Below, in pieces: positions 23,150 to 35,433 of a stretch of 64,000 bases of DNA. Made by a program: the position numbers and the translations under genes. How positions within the stretch are numbered: position 1 is the first letter of the stretch; each line of letters begins with the position of its first letter. The notes under the pieces are model-generated. The model was given only the letters and a program-made list of their open reading frames with translations, was not told where the DNA came from and did no database searches. This DNA comes from Eunapius fragilis (Eukaryota; Porifera; Demospongiae; Spongillida; Spongillidae): contig OY811974.1 of assembly GCA_963681505.1 (NCBI GenBank), forward strand, positions 8,580,239 to 8,644,238, given 5' to 3'.

Positions 23150-24133
23150 TCCCATTCACCCCCAAAAATCAACGAGGGATGTCTTCATCATCTATATCAT
23201 AACATTGTAGTTCCGTTTGCATATTCACTGATGCCTGTGTCAGAATTTAAATCATTGATGATATTCTGCTTCCCTATACTAGCAGCATACAGTAAAGGAT
23301 GGTTATGAAAAAAAATTTTCAATACATCCATAGACTGGAAATGGCTCTCCAGTCACATCTTCAAGGCAGTTCCAGCACCCCATCTCTTCTCTCAAGTTAT
23401 ACATGTACATGTAATCCTCCATCGATCTGCCTCCTGTTCAGATATGCAATAATTACTGGTGGTACATCTTACACAAGTTGGACTTGTAATAACTTTTATT
23501 CATTGGCCCACAGTAAAACTCTCAACATCACCCATCTCAGAATAACAGTCATCCTACATTGGGCTTTGATTTTCTATGGAAGCCATATTTGTTATTCCAA
23601 ATTTCATGCGTCTTACATAAATATAGTAATCATAATTATGTCATTCTTGAAGCTTAAATGTCCCTCTCAACATCATCAAGTAATTTTCGTATACTCATCA
23701 ATAAAATGTCAACGGGTTTATATTACACACTGATCTTGAGCAACCTCAATAAGATGTATAGCATCAGAAGTTGAGCATATTTGGTACAAACCGATTGACG
23801 TGCAGTTCAACTATTATACACATGCAAGACCTCAAGTAATTTACCGTGCTCTTGTGCTTGTTTCATTCTCTGTGTTTCGTGCACCAGGATCGCATCAGTC
23901 TGCACCACGTGCCATGAACCCACTACCTTCGAGCGTTGGAAGTGTTCATGCAATCGGAGGTAACACTCATCGACATTATGAATATAATTATATCCCTCTT
24001 CGCGCGCGCAAGACGTACAGACCATTTTCATCTGTCATGTGACAATTCCGTAATCTGCCTTACGTCAGCATCACACAACATAAATTAATATATGATTTGC
24101 GGGATTGGAACATGCTCAAGTTATGCACCTATC
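23150..24133. other. Copy-B-only stretch, no gene assigned
   Basis: This has no counterpart in copy A. A possible exon between CACCAG at about 23887 and GGTAAC at about 23961 has usable splice sites but no recognised motif, so no gene is called. Confidence 0.35.
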
Positions 24134-24147
24134 ATTGTTACGTGAGA

Positions 24148-24178
<31 letters not shown>

Positions 24179-24449
24179 TGGGCGAACTACATGTAGGGCG
24201 AAGTCAGGAATAAGTGGGGATTTGACGCGTGAATATCATTACTGGTCACACATTTGACCATAGTCGGGCACGCATTATAGACCTTTTATCAGACCACGTA
24301 GTATAGACATATTATATTAACATATTATTATATTATTATATAGACATATTATATTAACCCCCAACCAGGGGCAGTTTGCTTTAATAAAGGTGAAATCCCT
24401 CCCAATGCCCCAAGGGGGGGTGGGGGGTCTCACGTAACAATAATGGGCG
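24134..24449. mobile_element. TIR element with poly-C/G inner ends (GTTACGTGAGACC)
   Basis: It starts TGTTACGTGAGACCCCCC and ends with the reverse complement, GGGGGGTCTCACGTAACA. It is about 316 bp long with no coding capacity. Flanking bases suggest a very short target duplication (AT or TAT). It is in copy B only. The superfamily is not assigned. Confidence 0.65.
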
Positions 24450-26577
24450 CATTACCGGCGGCGAAATCGCTACCTAGCTTGCATCTACAAAATTAGTTCA
24501 ATTCAGCCACACCTAACAGTAAACACTCTTATGATAAATATGGCTATTTAGTAAGGGGACTTTACATAATCTTTACCAAGTTTATCTATTTTCCTTTTAG
24601 TCAAGTTGCTCCAGGAAAAAGTTCTAGCAGATGAAATACTGCAACATTATTCCATGGAGAACATACAACTCAGAAGAGGAAAACAAGGATGTTTGCTCCT
24701 TGACAGCCGGGCCGACTGTACTTTACTAAGAACGGATGGGACACCCATCTGCTGATAAATAAACAATGTGAGAATACTGTTTGGATATAGGCTACCACGT
24801 AAAAAAACAGATTTTTTTATTTCAGTGGAAGGCAGGAATCAGTATAAAACGGTCGATAAAATGTCCAATGTTTTAATTATCACCATCACGTACTATCTGT
24901 GATAACATTGCATCATGCATGTATTATTATTCGGTATATACATGTGTATGCATGCATGTAATCCCGACATGTCCGACTCGAAACACCATTTGATTATTGA
25001 CTTGAGCTCCATGCAGCGCCATGCATGATGGGATTATGATATCTGCGCCCCATGTAGTGTTACGGTTGAAAATGGCGTGCGCCCCCCCCCCCCCCCCCCC
25101 CCACCCCAAATACATGCAAGTACATGTATGGTATCTGCATGTGTAGGAAGCAATCCTAACTTGGAAGTCTGGGCATAATAAACCACGCCTGTGAGTAGAC
25201 AAAACATTGTGTGCCGGTTGTGGATTGAACAGTGTTTCTGTGGCGACGGCACAGTGTGCATGCGTGGTGTGTGGACTGAAATGTGTTTGCATATGTGTGT
25301 CTGATGAGGACTGAACAGTGTACACGTATGTGTGTTTGTAAGAACTAAAAACTATTAAGATGTGTCGATGTTGCGCGTGTGTGGACTGAACAGTGTGAAG
25401 TGCAGGTTGGGGGCATGTGTGCAGTGAAGTGTGTGATCATAGATTATGATCATAGGACTATGACATTTTCCCTTACTTTTACAGACCCTTGTTTCCTTGC
25501 TTTTTACACCACTACTGTCTATATCTCACCAACTTTCTCATGGGGAATGTTTTTAGTTACTTGTTTCATAAATTCATAACTGCATGATAGTTTGGAATTT
25601 ACAATATATTTACTACTGATCAAGTGTGGTACAAATGCGTTAGTAAATATGGTATTTGTGACATCAACACAGTAGTAAATATAAAGCTTTCATTTACTAT
25701 AGTGGAAATGTCACACATACAATATTTACAACACATTTGCACCATATTTGAACAGTAGTAAATATACTGTAAATCCAAACTTTCATGCAGTGATATCTCT
25801 AATTATACGTCTTACACCGACCGTACACATGTAGTTGATTGTAAATCATTTGCTACTTCTCCTGTAGTTTTCTGATTTGGTATTGACAATTTTAAACTTG
25901 TCAAGATTCTGCCTTGTAAAGATACGTGTAGCATTTAGTACGGCCCTAGTATAACAATACAATTAATATACAATAGACTATTTCTTCACAGTAGGCACTT
26001 TTCCAGCCAATTCTGAAGCTATTGGTCGACTTACCATTCTTTAATTGTGATCCTATCCTAAGTTATGCGTGGTCAAGAAGAAGGATAATTCTGGGACTGG
26101 GTACGCGAGGACGTACCAGTACTCTTTTGTTCTCTACAACCGCGCGATTTTGCGACATAAAACATACGACAAAATTAATCACTTTCGTCTTCTCGTTCGA
26201 TTACAACAACTAGCTAAACGATCCGATCGTCAGGAGTCTCGTTATCACGGCTCGCGTGTTTTTAATGATTTCATAGACGGGATCAAGTTCTATATGTAAG
26301 TTTGTAAGCGAAACTTCCGATGATGTGATGTGGATTGAACAGTGCGTGTGGTGTGGGCTGGAATATGTGTGCGTGGGTGGTATGTTTACTGAACAGTGTG
26401 CTTGTGGAATGAACAGTCTGTGTGTGTGAATGTGTGCGTGTGTGTGGACAGAACAGTGTGTGTAGTGTGCGGTTGGCTGCATGTGTGCAGTAAAGTGTGT
26501 GGATGTGCGTGTGATTATATCTATGGTGTGATGTGGAGTGTGTACTGAATAGTGTGTGTGGAATGAACAGCCTGTGT

Positions 26578-26615
<38 letters not shown>

Positions 26616-27197
26616 GCGTGTGTGTGTGTACTTAACAGCGTGTGTTCGTGTGGATTGTATAGTGTGTGCGGTTTGTGGAATAAAGCTAAGGGTAGGAATC
26701 TTCATAAGTACTAACCTTTGTTGTAGTTTTGATACAATCACAGAAAGCAGACATAGTACTAAATCTACTAAGCTTTGTTGTAGACTTAAGTAACTTTCGA
26801 TGCACCTATATTACATTGTAAATCTGTCCTCAATTACTAGTATACCTGTACTCTCCATTCTATAGGCCCTATATACATAGACCATATCATATTCCTCAGT
26901 TGTGATGTATACAGGGCCTGGACATGAGATAAATTGCTAAGGGTTACCGTACATTAAAACATATGCCATGTCATGATCATTAAAAGGTCCTAAATCATGC
27001 ATATTAAATTTTAGGCCCTAAACTACCTAAGCCTATCGTTCAGGACCTATCATGCGTACTGCTAATATTATCGTAATCAGGACTCGGACCTTTCCGGGAA
27101 TTGTTGAGACAGTGTTGTACATGTAGAAGGGTCTCTCTGCGCTATGACGTAACCATTATACTAAAATTAAAATCGTGTATCGAGTTGTTTGCTTGGC

Positions 27198-27230
27198 GCT
27201 AGGGTCTGGATTTACAGTCCAGACCCTAGC
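27198..27230. other. Perfect 13-bp-stem hairpin
   Basis: GCTAGGGTCTGGA pairs with TCCAGACCCTAGC across a 7-nt loop. It lies 70 bp right of the duplication break in A+T-rich DNA. No run of T follows, and a role is not apparent. Confidence 0.7.
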
Positions 27231-28374
27231 TGTATAGGTACATATCATAATATCCTTTTAAAGTTACCCCCATTCTATTCATTTAAAACCATGAATACTG
27301 CCAAAGACTTTTAAATTTAAAAACAATCAAACAGAAGAGGTTGGGGCCTAATGCAAACATGCACAACGAACAAAAATATGATTTCTGACTGCGTTTTTTT
27401 TTTTGGTGTTATGATAGCACCAAACACACATGCGTTGACCCTCCGTAAACTTGATGATGAGATGTGGTCCAGGAGGCTGGCTTTCAGTCCCCATGCATGC
27501 AGGGTGTCCGTAACACGCACATCTTCTGACACTGAGTGTTGACAGTTGAGGGAACGTGCAGCAAACAGTTGTATCACTCTCAAATGAAAAGTCTTATGTT
27601 TATTCATGCTTGCGTTATTCATAAAAAAAGCAACTCATATTTTTCATTTTTTTTTCGATGGGTAGTGTGCCACACGATTAAGACGAAAGACGAAACAGGG
27701 AGGTGGAGAGGAATACACTCGTTAAATACTTGTTATTTGACCGCAGCAAAATGCAACAGATAAGGTTCGAAGTACAAAAGTACATCTAATCACAATACAC
27801 ATGTTTTATCATGAATGGTGCTTTAACGTTTTAGGATGGCCATCCTTAAATAAGGATGATGACCGCTTTCTAGAAGAATGATGTAATCTTGGTGCTTTGT
27901 TTTATATTAGTGATTCACTAGATTCAAGATCATGCAGATCAGCGATACTGCCGCGATTAAAACAGGTTTGGCTTGCTCAAAAACCGGTAATGCAATGTAA
28001 ATACGGCGAAACCATCATTTGCCGCTGGCGATATAGTAGTAAGCAAAATCAATTTAAAGTGACGTATGGCAAGGAATTAAGGACAGGTTTCTAGGAGTAT
28101 AATGTACACTGTCAGATGGATCTTTGGAACAATATCCTTGCGGCGTCGACAATCTACGCTCACTTACGGACCAGTACTTCCAAAGATCGAAGCGATTGCA
28201 TACACTCGAAAGCTGACGTCAAGCTAAACAACCCTGCTTAGATACCGAGGGGTGCCACAGAAAGCAACGGGTGTAATTCCTCAGTACGGATGGATGACAT
28301 ACATGTAGGCGTATATAGGAGACCAAAGCGGCGGCAGAACAACCACATGCAGTGCACGTGGTTTCAGTGAGGCT
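27231..28374. other. Intergenic stretch with a palindromic ATCCTTAAATAAGGAT
   Basis: No gene is seen. One copy of the 16-bp palindrome lies near 27843-27858; further copies are at about 29855-29895 and 30043-30080. Confidence 0.4.
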
Positions 28375-28381
28375 AAGGTAC

Positions 28382-29624
28382 CAGAGATAATATATAGAGG
28401 GATTGGAAACGAGCCCAATTAACACCAATTAACGCGGACAATGCTACATGCAACATATATGGCTTCGACACCGCATATGTGAGTTTTTTTTTTGTTTTTT
28501 ATATATTATCTCTGCTATTATTGTAACAGCTGAGATGGTAGATGGGACTTCACCAAGTTCAGGGAACTGCTCAGGCATAACCATCTTGTCCAAGACAGTT
28601 GCAGACCATTATAACTCAGCTGTAACTTTAACTGACATCAATACAGTAGGTTGTAACTGCGTACAGTGCATTCTGTAGACAAAAAGGGGTAAGCCATCAA
28701 GAATAACCCACATACATAGAAGGGAGGGTTTTCATTTTCAGCCTTGACAACAGGACATCCAATGCATGCACTTCACTTAGCATAAAAACTGATAGTGGGA
28801 AAGATACAAGAAATGGACCAGTATCCTCCATACGCTGATATTCAACAACAGGATGGAGGTCTGCTTTCGAACTTTGAATGGTCATCGAACCAACTGGCAC
28901 CGCTGTAAATAAATCACTGGGAACTGATACACGCCTCAATGCTGATACACGCCTCAATGCTGCTTTCCTTCGCTCTTCATTTTTTCGATGAACCGACAGT
29001 CGAAATTTTCTTCGTCCCATCTCTTCAAAAATAGTTTTAGACATGTTTTTATACGAAGACACCATATAAAAATACAACTATGCAAAATAGGTAACAGTTT
29101 TTTACATAATGAGCCTTCCGCGACAGTTCTCGATACGAAACAAAAGCTACGCTGTCCCACAAAAAGGAGGCATCCACGTATCGATATGTGACGATACAGC
29201 CGATTCTAGAAGCGCTTTCTCAACAAAACCTTATTCATGCAAAAATTTATTCAGTTACCAACGTTACTAGCTACTTTTCGATTTATACACATCATTAGCT
29301 GAGAAACGGCTGTCCCACAAAAAACAGGCTAGAATAAATGCCCTTTAAAGCATCTTTGTGATGTAAAATACCACGAAAACTGCGTTTTCTTTGCGTAAAA
29401 ACAATATCCTACCATTATTCTTTTTAAAAAAATGTAAACCTACCTTATTGTGTTCAATACTGACGAGCGCAAGCCAAAAAAACCCCTGTACGTGTTCTTC
29501 TTTACCGCCCCTTTTGACACTCTAAAAGGTGTGATTAAACACTTATAGCATTGCCCGCAGTTTTTTTCAACGAATGTATGGCGCACGTGATTCGTTTCCA
29601 ATTCGTTTCTATATATTATCTCTG
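28382..29624. mobile_element. DNA transposon, 17-bp TIR CAGAGATAATATATAGA, 7-bp TSD
   Basis: The left end (28382) and the reverse complement of the right end (29624) are identical for 17 bp. AAGGTAC flanks both sides (28375-28381 and 29625-29631). The element is 1243 bp and has no recognisable transposase. A minus-strand frame near 29050 encodes a basic RRKFRL...HRKNEERRK segment also seen at 10618. A 30-bp miniature with the same ends and its own 7-bp target duplication lies at 48740-48769. The CAG start recalls hAT elements, but 7 bp is not the usual hAT duplication length, so the superfamily is left open. Confidence 0.8.
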
Positions 29625-29854
29625 AAGGTACGTCCTGCACGCTGGCGTTTGAGCAGAAGGGAGCATCTACATTAGTACACGTCATTATAAATGCTTGATA
29701 TTAATTTTGAAGTGTTATGGTGTAAAAAAGCTAACCGCAAGTCATTTCTTCGACGAATCAGGTTGTGAGTATAGCTGGATCAACTGGCTATCAGAGAAAA
29801 TCAAGAGTTTTAAAACCATCATGGTTTTTATGGTCAATAATCTCTACTGTTGTG

Positions 29855-30080
29855 ATCCTTATTTAAGGATGGCGTCAATCCTTAAATAAGGATGTGCCAC
29901 TTCCTCCCTGTTTTACCACACGGACATTGATCATATTGACATCATTAAAAGTTTGTTATGGAGGCTAATCAGTATACAATTGACCAATACCATTTATTCT
30001 ATCTTACTTGGTTAGCAAAAATATGCAATGTAAAAGGTGATCCTTATTAAAGGATAATGACATCCTTAAATAAGGATTTT
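29855..30080. repeat. Paired palindromes ATCCTTATTTAAGGAT / ATCCTTAAATAAGGAT
   Basis: Two clusters (about 29855-29895 and 30043-30080) each contain two palindromes separated by 6-7 bp. A related one is at about 27834-27858. They may be subterminal repeats of an unrecognised MITE. Confidence 0.6.
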
Positions 30081-30432
30081 CCCCTGGATTAATATTAAAA
30101 GATATCTGGTGCTTTTTACCTCAAAGACTGCATGCACCCGCTTCAGCAGTATTAGGCGTAGGATGTAGTGGAGATACTAGCTTTATAGAGTATCAGTTGT
30201 GACACCATGCGAATGACCCTGCGCCAACTTTAACTGGTACAGAAAGACTTAAAAGATTTTCCTGAGCGCATTATGGCGTGAGCTAACATCACCCCTACAT
30301 TTTTAGGCTAAAAAGCTTGGTGTCCAAGTTAAAAGCGTTAAACTATGGGCAGGCTGCACGTTAGAGATTAAGGAATAGAAATTAACTCCTATTACATGTA
30401 TGTTATTCATGGACAGGGTAATTTTTTTGTAG

Positions 30433-32373
30433 TTACAGATGCTGGAAATGAAGCGAAAGACGCTTGTCTATATTCTCCTGCTATTGCTGCTAAAGCGTCA
30501 GTTTGATAAACTTATTTTGTTATTCTATTAATTGGTCCCGTTCTTCTTTCATCTATATAGCATAACCGTTATGGCTAGTAACAGCAGGGACGAATTCGCC
30601 GCTAAATTCAGCAACTATGGCCAATGCGCTCACATCATTGCGCCAGTGAGCGTTATCACTAACTGTTATTATTTGGTGTATTAAATCTATGCATATACAT
30701 GTAAATGGAACAATTTCAGGGTATTAATACTGACTCCATTATGGGCGGAGATGGTCACAATATGTATGCTGGTGAGCAACAGCTAGAATGTAGTAAATTG
30801 CTAAACTGACACAATTCAAGCTATTCTTAAAAATAATAAACTAGAGTTTAATGTCACCTATCTGATGTTCCGGTCATGGGATTTGGACGAACTATATGTG
30901 CATGCCTGTCCACACAAAATATGCTAATTGTACGATTTCACTATTATAATTCATTTGGACGCAACACCATTTTGACTCATCACACCTGCAGGAACATCAA
31001 TGGTGGCACCTCACGTTGTAAGTACATGTATATGTATCCATCTTTATCAACAAACTTAGCTGCATGTACATGTGTACGTATTGGACAAATTCGTGCATGT
31101 ATATTCTTGTTCGTAGTTTTAATTTATTCTTATCACTCATATGGGACAGTTCACTACAAAATGTTGTGACTCAACTGATATAAAAATCCATGCAAAAGGG
31201 AGGTGAAACTGTTTGGATTCCTCGCAATGATGGGCCTACTACAAGGATGAAAAAACATCTGATTGATGTTCATAACTCTCAAGTACCTGGCTATTCCAGC
31301 TTCCAGTGCGCCCTCTGAGAGAGTATTCTCACAGCTATAACTGATCGTGGAACGAAAAAGATGGCGCATGGATGGAGGAAGGGCGGAAAGAGTCATCTTT
31401 CTTCGATGTAACAAAAACTTCAACGTATAACTAACTTTTAAACTTGTATAAACAGGCTATTTAAAATTATTATTCATGTGTTTATTATAGATGTATGTAT
31501 TATTTATCAAACACTCAAGCATCTGGTTCGTCCATAACCGTCTAGATTTTCCCAGTAACAGTGAACTTTGACCGGATGGATTGTAAACGGTCAGCTGACG
31601 TCCACGAACGTGACCGGGATGATCCGGTACAGTTCGCAGTGATCGTGACCAGATCGATCGCGGCTGACCGCGGCAACACTGGTCTTATTCATACAGGGTA
31701 CCAACGTTACTAGGTGATAGTCGTAGAATTGCTATTGATTTGTTCGGTTCGTTAATTTTTACGAACAACGCACAGCAAAAAAAAAAAAAAAAGAAAGCAA
31801 AACCTGCATCATCCTGATACAAGAAGTTCGGTTAACAAATTTGCCGTTTTGCCCATCCCTTAACAGAACTCCACCGCCTATATGGCAATGGAATTCTATA
31901 ATGCAATGGGTTGACAAATACACACGGATGACATGCAGCGAAATAATTTATAGACCCAGCTCCGAACTCGACATCCATAGTAGTTTACGCACAATATACT
32001 TACGGCTAAAATTATAGTCCACTATAGAGGCAGGAATGTGTCCCATACATTGCTGATTGATATTATAATCCACATATGCATTTTGTATTATTTTGTTACA
32101 CACGCAGTCTGGTGCAGTGGCCAAGTTCATTAGCAGCTTGGATGCAAACGATCACCCTGTCGTGCTACAGTTTTACGGAACATGTGAGTTTGCGGGACGT
32201 GGGATGCATGAATTACAACCATACATGTATTATATAATGGATGTCACTTGTGTATGAATGATTGAAAATATGTCCTTACAGACTTGGAAACGCTAGAGCG
32301 ACAAATGTACCTCCAAATACTGAACAGCGGCTGCTATATTACAAGGACTGCTGGTGCATGGACAACTGACTGA
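30433..32373 (+). CDS. Subtilisin/proteinase K-like serine protease (S8), 3' half
   Basis: Exons 30433-30496, 30561-30645, 30720-30771, 30992-31017, 32108-32183 and 32282-32373 (TGA) join in one frame with GT-AG introns. They show the S8 order: an oxyanion-region DAGNEAKDACLYSP (compare the family's AAGNE..DACNYSPAS), ASNSRDEFAAKFSNYGQCAHI followed by IAP, GINTDS, then GTSMVAPHV with the catalytic serine, then SGAVAKFISSL. The catalytic-Ser exon is only 26 nt. The exons bearing the catalytic Asp and His were not found. A fragment at about 30307-30357 (KKLGVQVKSVKLW) may be an upstream exon, but the roughly 60 residues that should follow are missing. This is therefore either an incompletely seen gene or a 5'-damaged one. 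No signal peptide is visible. Confidence 0.7.
31272..31431 (+). mobile_element. hAT transposase C-terminal relic
   Basis: One frame encodes KYLAIPASSAPSERVFSQL, a stop, then a segment ending in VIFLRCNKN. This matches the hAT C-terminal dimerisation signature (YL.IPASSAPSERVFS...LVFL..N). A single in-frame stop separates the halves. It lies in the 1.1-kb intron of the S8 protease gene. No hAT termini were identified. Confidence 0.8.
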
Positions 32374-33000
32374 CTAAAATAGTATAAAGATGGAACATAT
32401 GCATCAGTACTGCATACATTTTAGTTATAAATAGGCAGAACATGTTACACTCTAACAATTATATAATTATAGAGCTAGGCCTTGCATGTGGTCGTAGCAT
32501 GCACTGGCAGATCCTTTCTTTTAACACCACCATTTCTATCCCACCAACTTTCTCATAGAGGTTGTTTTATTTTCTTGTAATATCTCAAACCTTATGAATT
32601 GTGTTACCAAATTAAATTAACACTCTTGATTACTTGGTGGCCATCACGTTTATCGTTTTGACACTTGCAGAATAAAATCGATTGCACTCTAATGAAGACT
32701 ACTCGACGGGTGTGGTATAGTACAAAATACGCACACTTTACACGGACTGAATATTAACTTCTTTGCTTCGTCCAGTGCCACCTTTCTAATGCATGTCAAT
32801 GAGTGCGAAACGATCAGCTCTTCTTCACAAAGTGTCGAAAGGAATCGTTTAATCCTTTGAGGTGATTGCGAGTATCATATGCCTTATCAAAAGATTTCTT
32901 TCGAGCTGTTCAGCGTTTATGCAACAAGTAATAAAAGCATTCTCTGATGGCATATAAGGCAAAAAGGAAGAAAACAAGGGTCTAATAAGCAGGGGAAATG
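32374..33000. other. Intergenic stretch with MITE-family remnants
   Basis: A half copy of the 42234 family (CACCAACTTTCTCATAGAGG) is at about 32516-32570. No gene is seen. Confidence 0.4.
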
Positions 33001-33500
33001 TATAATAGTCCTATATTTCTCACAAAAATATAATGTCCAACAAATAGGCGAAATATAGGACTACTACACTTCCCCTTCGTATTACACCATTGTTTCCTTC
33101 CTTTTTACACCACTATTGCCTTCCAATCTTATATGCACACATTGACTACACGGACTGAATACTAACTTCTTTGCTTCGTCCAGTGTCACCTTTCTAATGC
33201 GTGTGAAACGATCGAGCATATATTTCTTTCGAGCTGTTCTGCATTCTTTATAAAACAAGTAATAAAAGCATTCTCTGATGGCATATTAGATTGGAAGGCA
33301 ATAGTGGTGCAAGGAAACAAGGGTCTGATAAGAAGGCGAAATGTAATAGTCCTATACTTCGCACACAAATACAATGTCCAACAAATAGGCGAAATATAGG
33401 ACTACTACACTTCCCCTTCATATTACACCATTGTTTCCTTCCTTTTTAAACCACTATTGCCTTCCAATCCTATACACCACCAACTTTCTCATAGATTTTC
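33001..33500. mobile_element. Tandem/palindromic copies of the 42234 MITE family
   Basis: The arms TAATAGTCCTATA, TTTCCTTCCTTTTTACACC and CACTATTGCCTTCCAATC occur in both orientations. The segment 33061-33130 is repeated at 33411-33480, and an inverted arm is at 33285-33345. This looks like two adjacent decayed insertions. Confidence 0.6.
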
Positions 33501-33927
33501 TGATAACGACATGGTGTCCAATTGGACTGCAACAAAGTTGTAAAGTTGCAGCTGACCCCTCCCCAGATATGAAGAGATGGTATATTAGGATCTGTGTCTA
33601 CTTGTGGATGTGAAATTGGGGGTTGCATTTACTGGTGGAGCAGCAGGGGTATACTATGCGGAGGGGGCATTTATACTGGTCCAAGAGAGGAAGTGTCTCA
33701 AAGTGGAAGTGCATGCAGCATCTAAGGTAATGGGGTACTCTGGTGAGGAGGAGCCAGGCCTTGTAGTGATGTAAACATCTCAACATGAAAGGAACTTGAT
33801 GGAGCTAACTCACACACTAGGGACAGTGCTACCATGAAAAAAAAAAACAATCCTCTAAGTATGACATATGATCATCAGACAACAGTATATACAGCTATAG
33901 CACACGTATAATGTCAGCTGTGTTATA

Positions 33928-35373
33928 TTACTTTACAATTCCATATGCAGAATTGGCCTCCACCTCAAATATAGATGTAATATTCTTCTGACCAGTATCA
34001 ACCATCTCATACACAGATGGTTCCAGGGTAGGCTTATGGGGAGTAAGTTTGGACTTCGTTTTGAGCACATGACCAACACACATGGTCAGCAACACTCCCA
34101 GAGAGAAGAACGCAACGAATGAGGTGGCAATTGTTATTCCGATAAAAGTGTACCACATGTCAATGGAGGCCGCATTCACTGCAAAGAAATTAAAAGTAAA
34201 AAGCGAGTTCTTTCAGTGGAATGCTTCATTGTAAATGTGAAATTCATGTTAGTTCTAAAGCATGCAATTAAAATCGGCATGTATGCGGAGCCATGCACGA
34301 CTACTATGATTATTGTACTGTATATACGTCAGCTGCATTTTACATCCATTGCATGAATCAATTTGATTATGCAAATAGATTAGTGAATTACTTTGGCCAA
34401 AGGCGGAAAATATTTATTAGGAGAAAAGAATATATTATATAACACTAAGCTTTAATGCTTCGCTGCTGCTCCTAACAGTTTGTCACCATCCTAAGTACAC
34501 ACTGTTTACATACCTGCACTGTTAATTTTCTAGGGTGTATCAGAAGCAAGTTGAATTGTGTCATTTAAGTAACGACCTAGCTGGTATGAAGGTGCAACCT
34601 GCATGTTTGTGCTTTGAGAAGTGCATGCAATAGAGAGTGTTGAATCAAACAAAAATGCACCATTACAGGAATTATTTTGCAGATATGTACCATTGCCGGT
34701 CATTCAGACAGACGTACCTAAATGAGAACCACCAGAACCACTACGAGAAATGTTTTTCTAGCCCAATTCTTTCTTTACTTCAACACATGCATATACATCC
34801 TTGTGTTAACTACTATGCACTTACATGTAGTGGGTGAGCTAGTTGGGAGAAGGCTTGTCACAAAGCTGAAGTACATTGTCACATTACCAATGACAGGAAT
34901 AGTGTAGCTCGCAGAATAATTGTTGGTAGCAGCTGCCTTGCAGTAGTACATCTGACCTCCGGGTAGACCTTGAAGGGAGACAATCACCTTCGTATCTCTG
35001 GTAGTGGAGATGTTGTACACACTTGAATCAGCAGGAACAGATGGATCAGTACTGCAGCACACCATACAGTAGTAGGACTGATTGTTCAGGAATGAACAGT
35101 CAATGGAGTTATTGTAAATTGATATGTTTTGAAAGATATAATTGATAGTAGGTCCTGCAATTAAGTAATGAATCATATGGTATTTGTTGTGCATTGATAT
35201 AATTGTGACGACGGTACATGGAAAGGAACACATAAAGGCATTGCTTCGCCATTCATTCGCTGTATGATCAATCTGTCGACCTGAATTGGTTGGACCTTGC
35301 ATTACTCGCAAGATCCAAAGTCGACAAATTGATCATACAGTGAATGAATGGCGAAGCAATGCCTTTGTGCACT

Positions 35374-35433
<60 letters not shown>

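Larger units (their letters stand above)
22055..27126. repeat. Segmental duplication, copy B (partner 1-4262)
   Basis: This copy is 22054 bp to the right of copy A. It begins inside the intron after the exon 21777-21915 and carries the last two AAA exons. It lacks the 1175 MITE and holds an extra 1.3 kb (23150-24455), including the TIR element at 24134-24449. The match stops at about 27126. Confidence 0.93.

Noticed and set aside
28382-28514. A shorter 133-bp element using the TATATATTATCTCTG at 28500-28514 as right end
   Set aside because: The flanks do not form a target duplication, whereas 28382-29624 has an exact 7-bp duplication. The inner copy is probably another decayed end.
30300-30660. 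First read as an hAT transposase fragment because of VTDAGNE and CAH motifs
   Set aside because: Joining the splice sites gives the proteinase K-like order AGNE..DAC, FSNYGQC, GTSM.APHV, which fits S8 protease far better. The true hAT relic is at 31272-31431.
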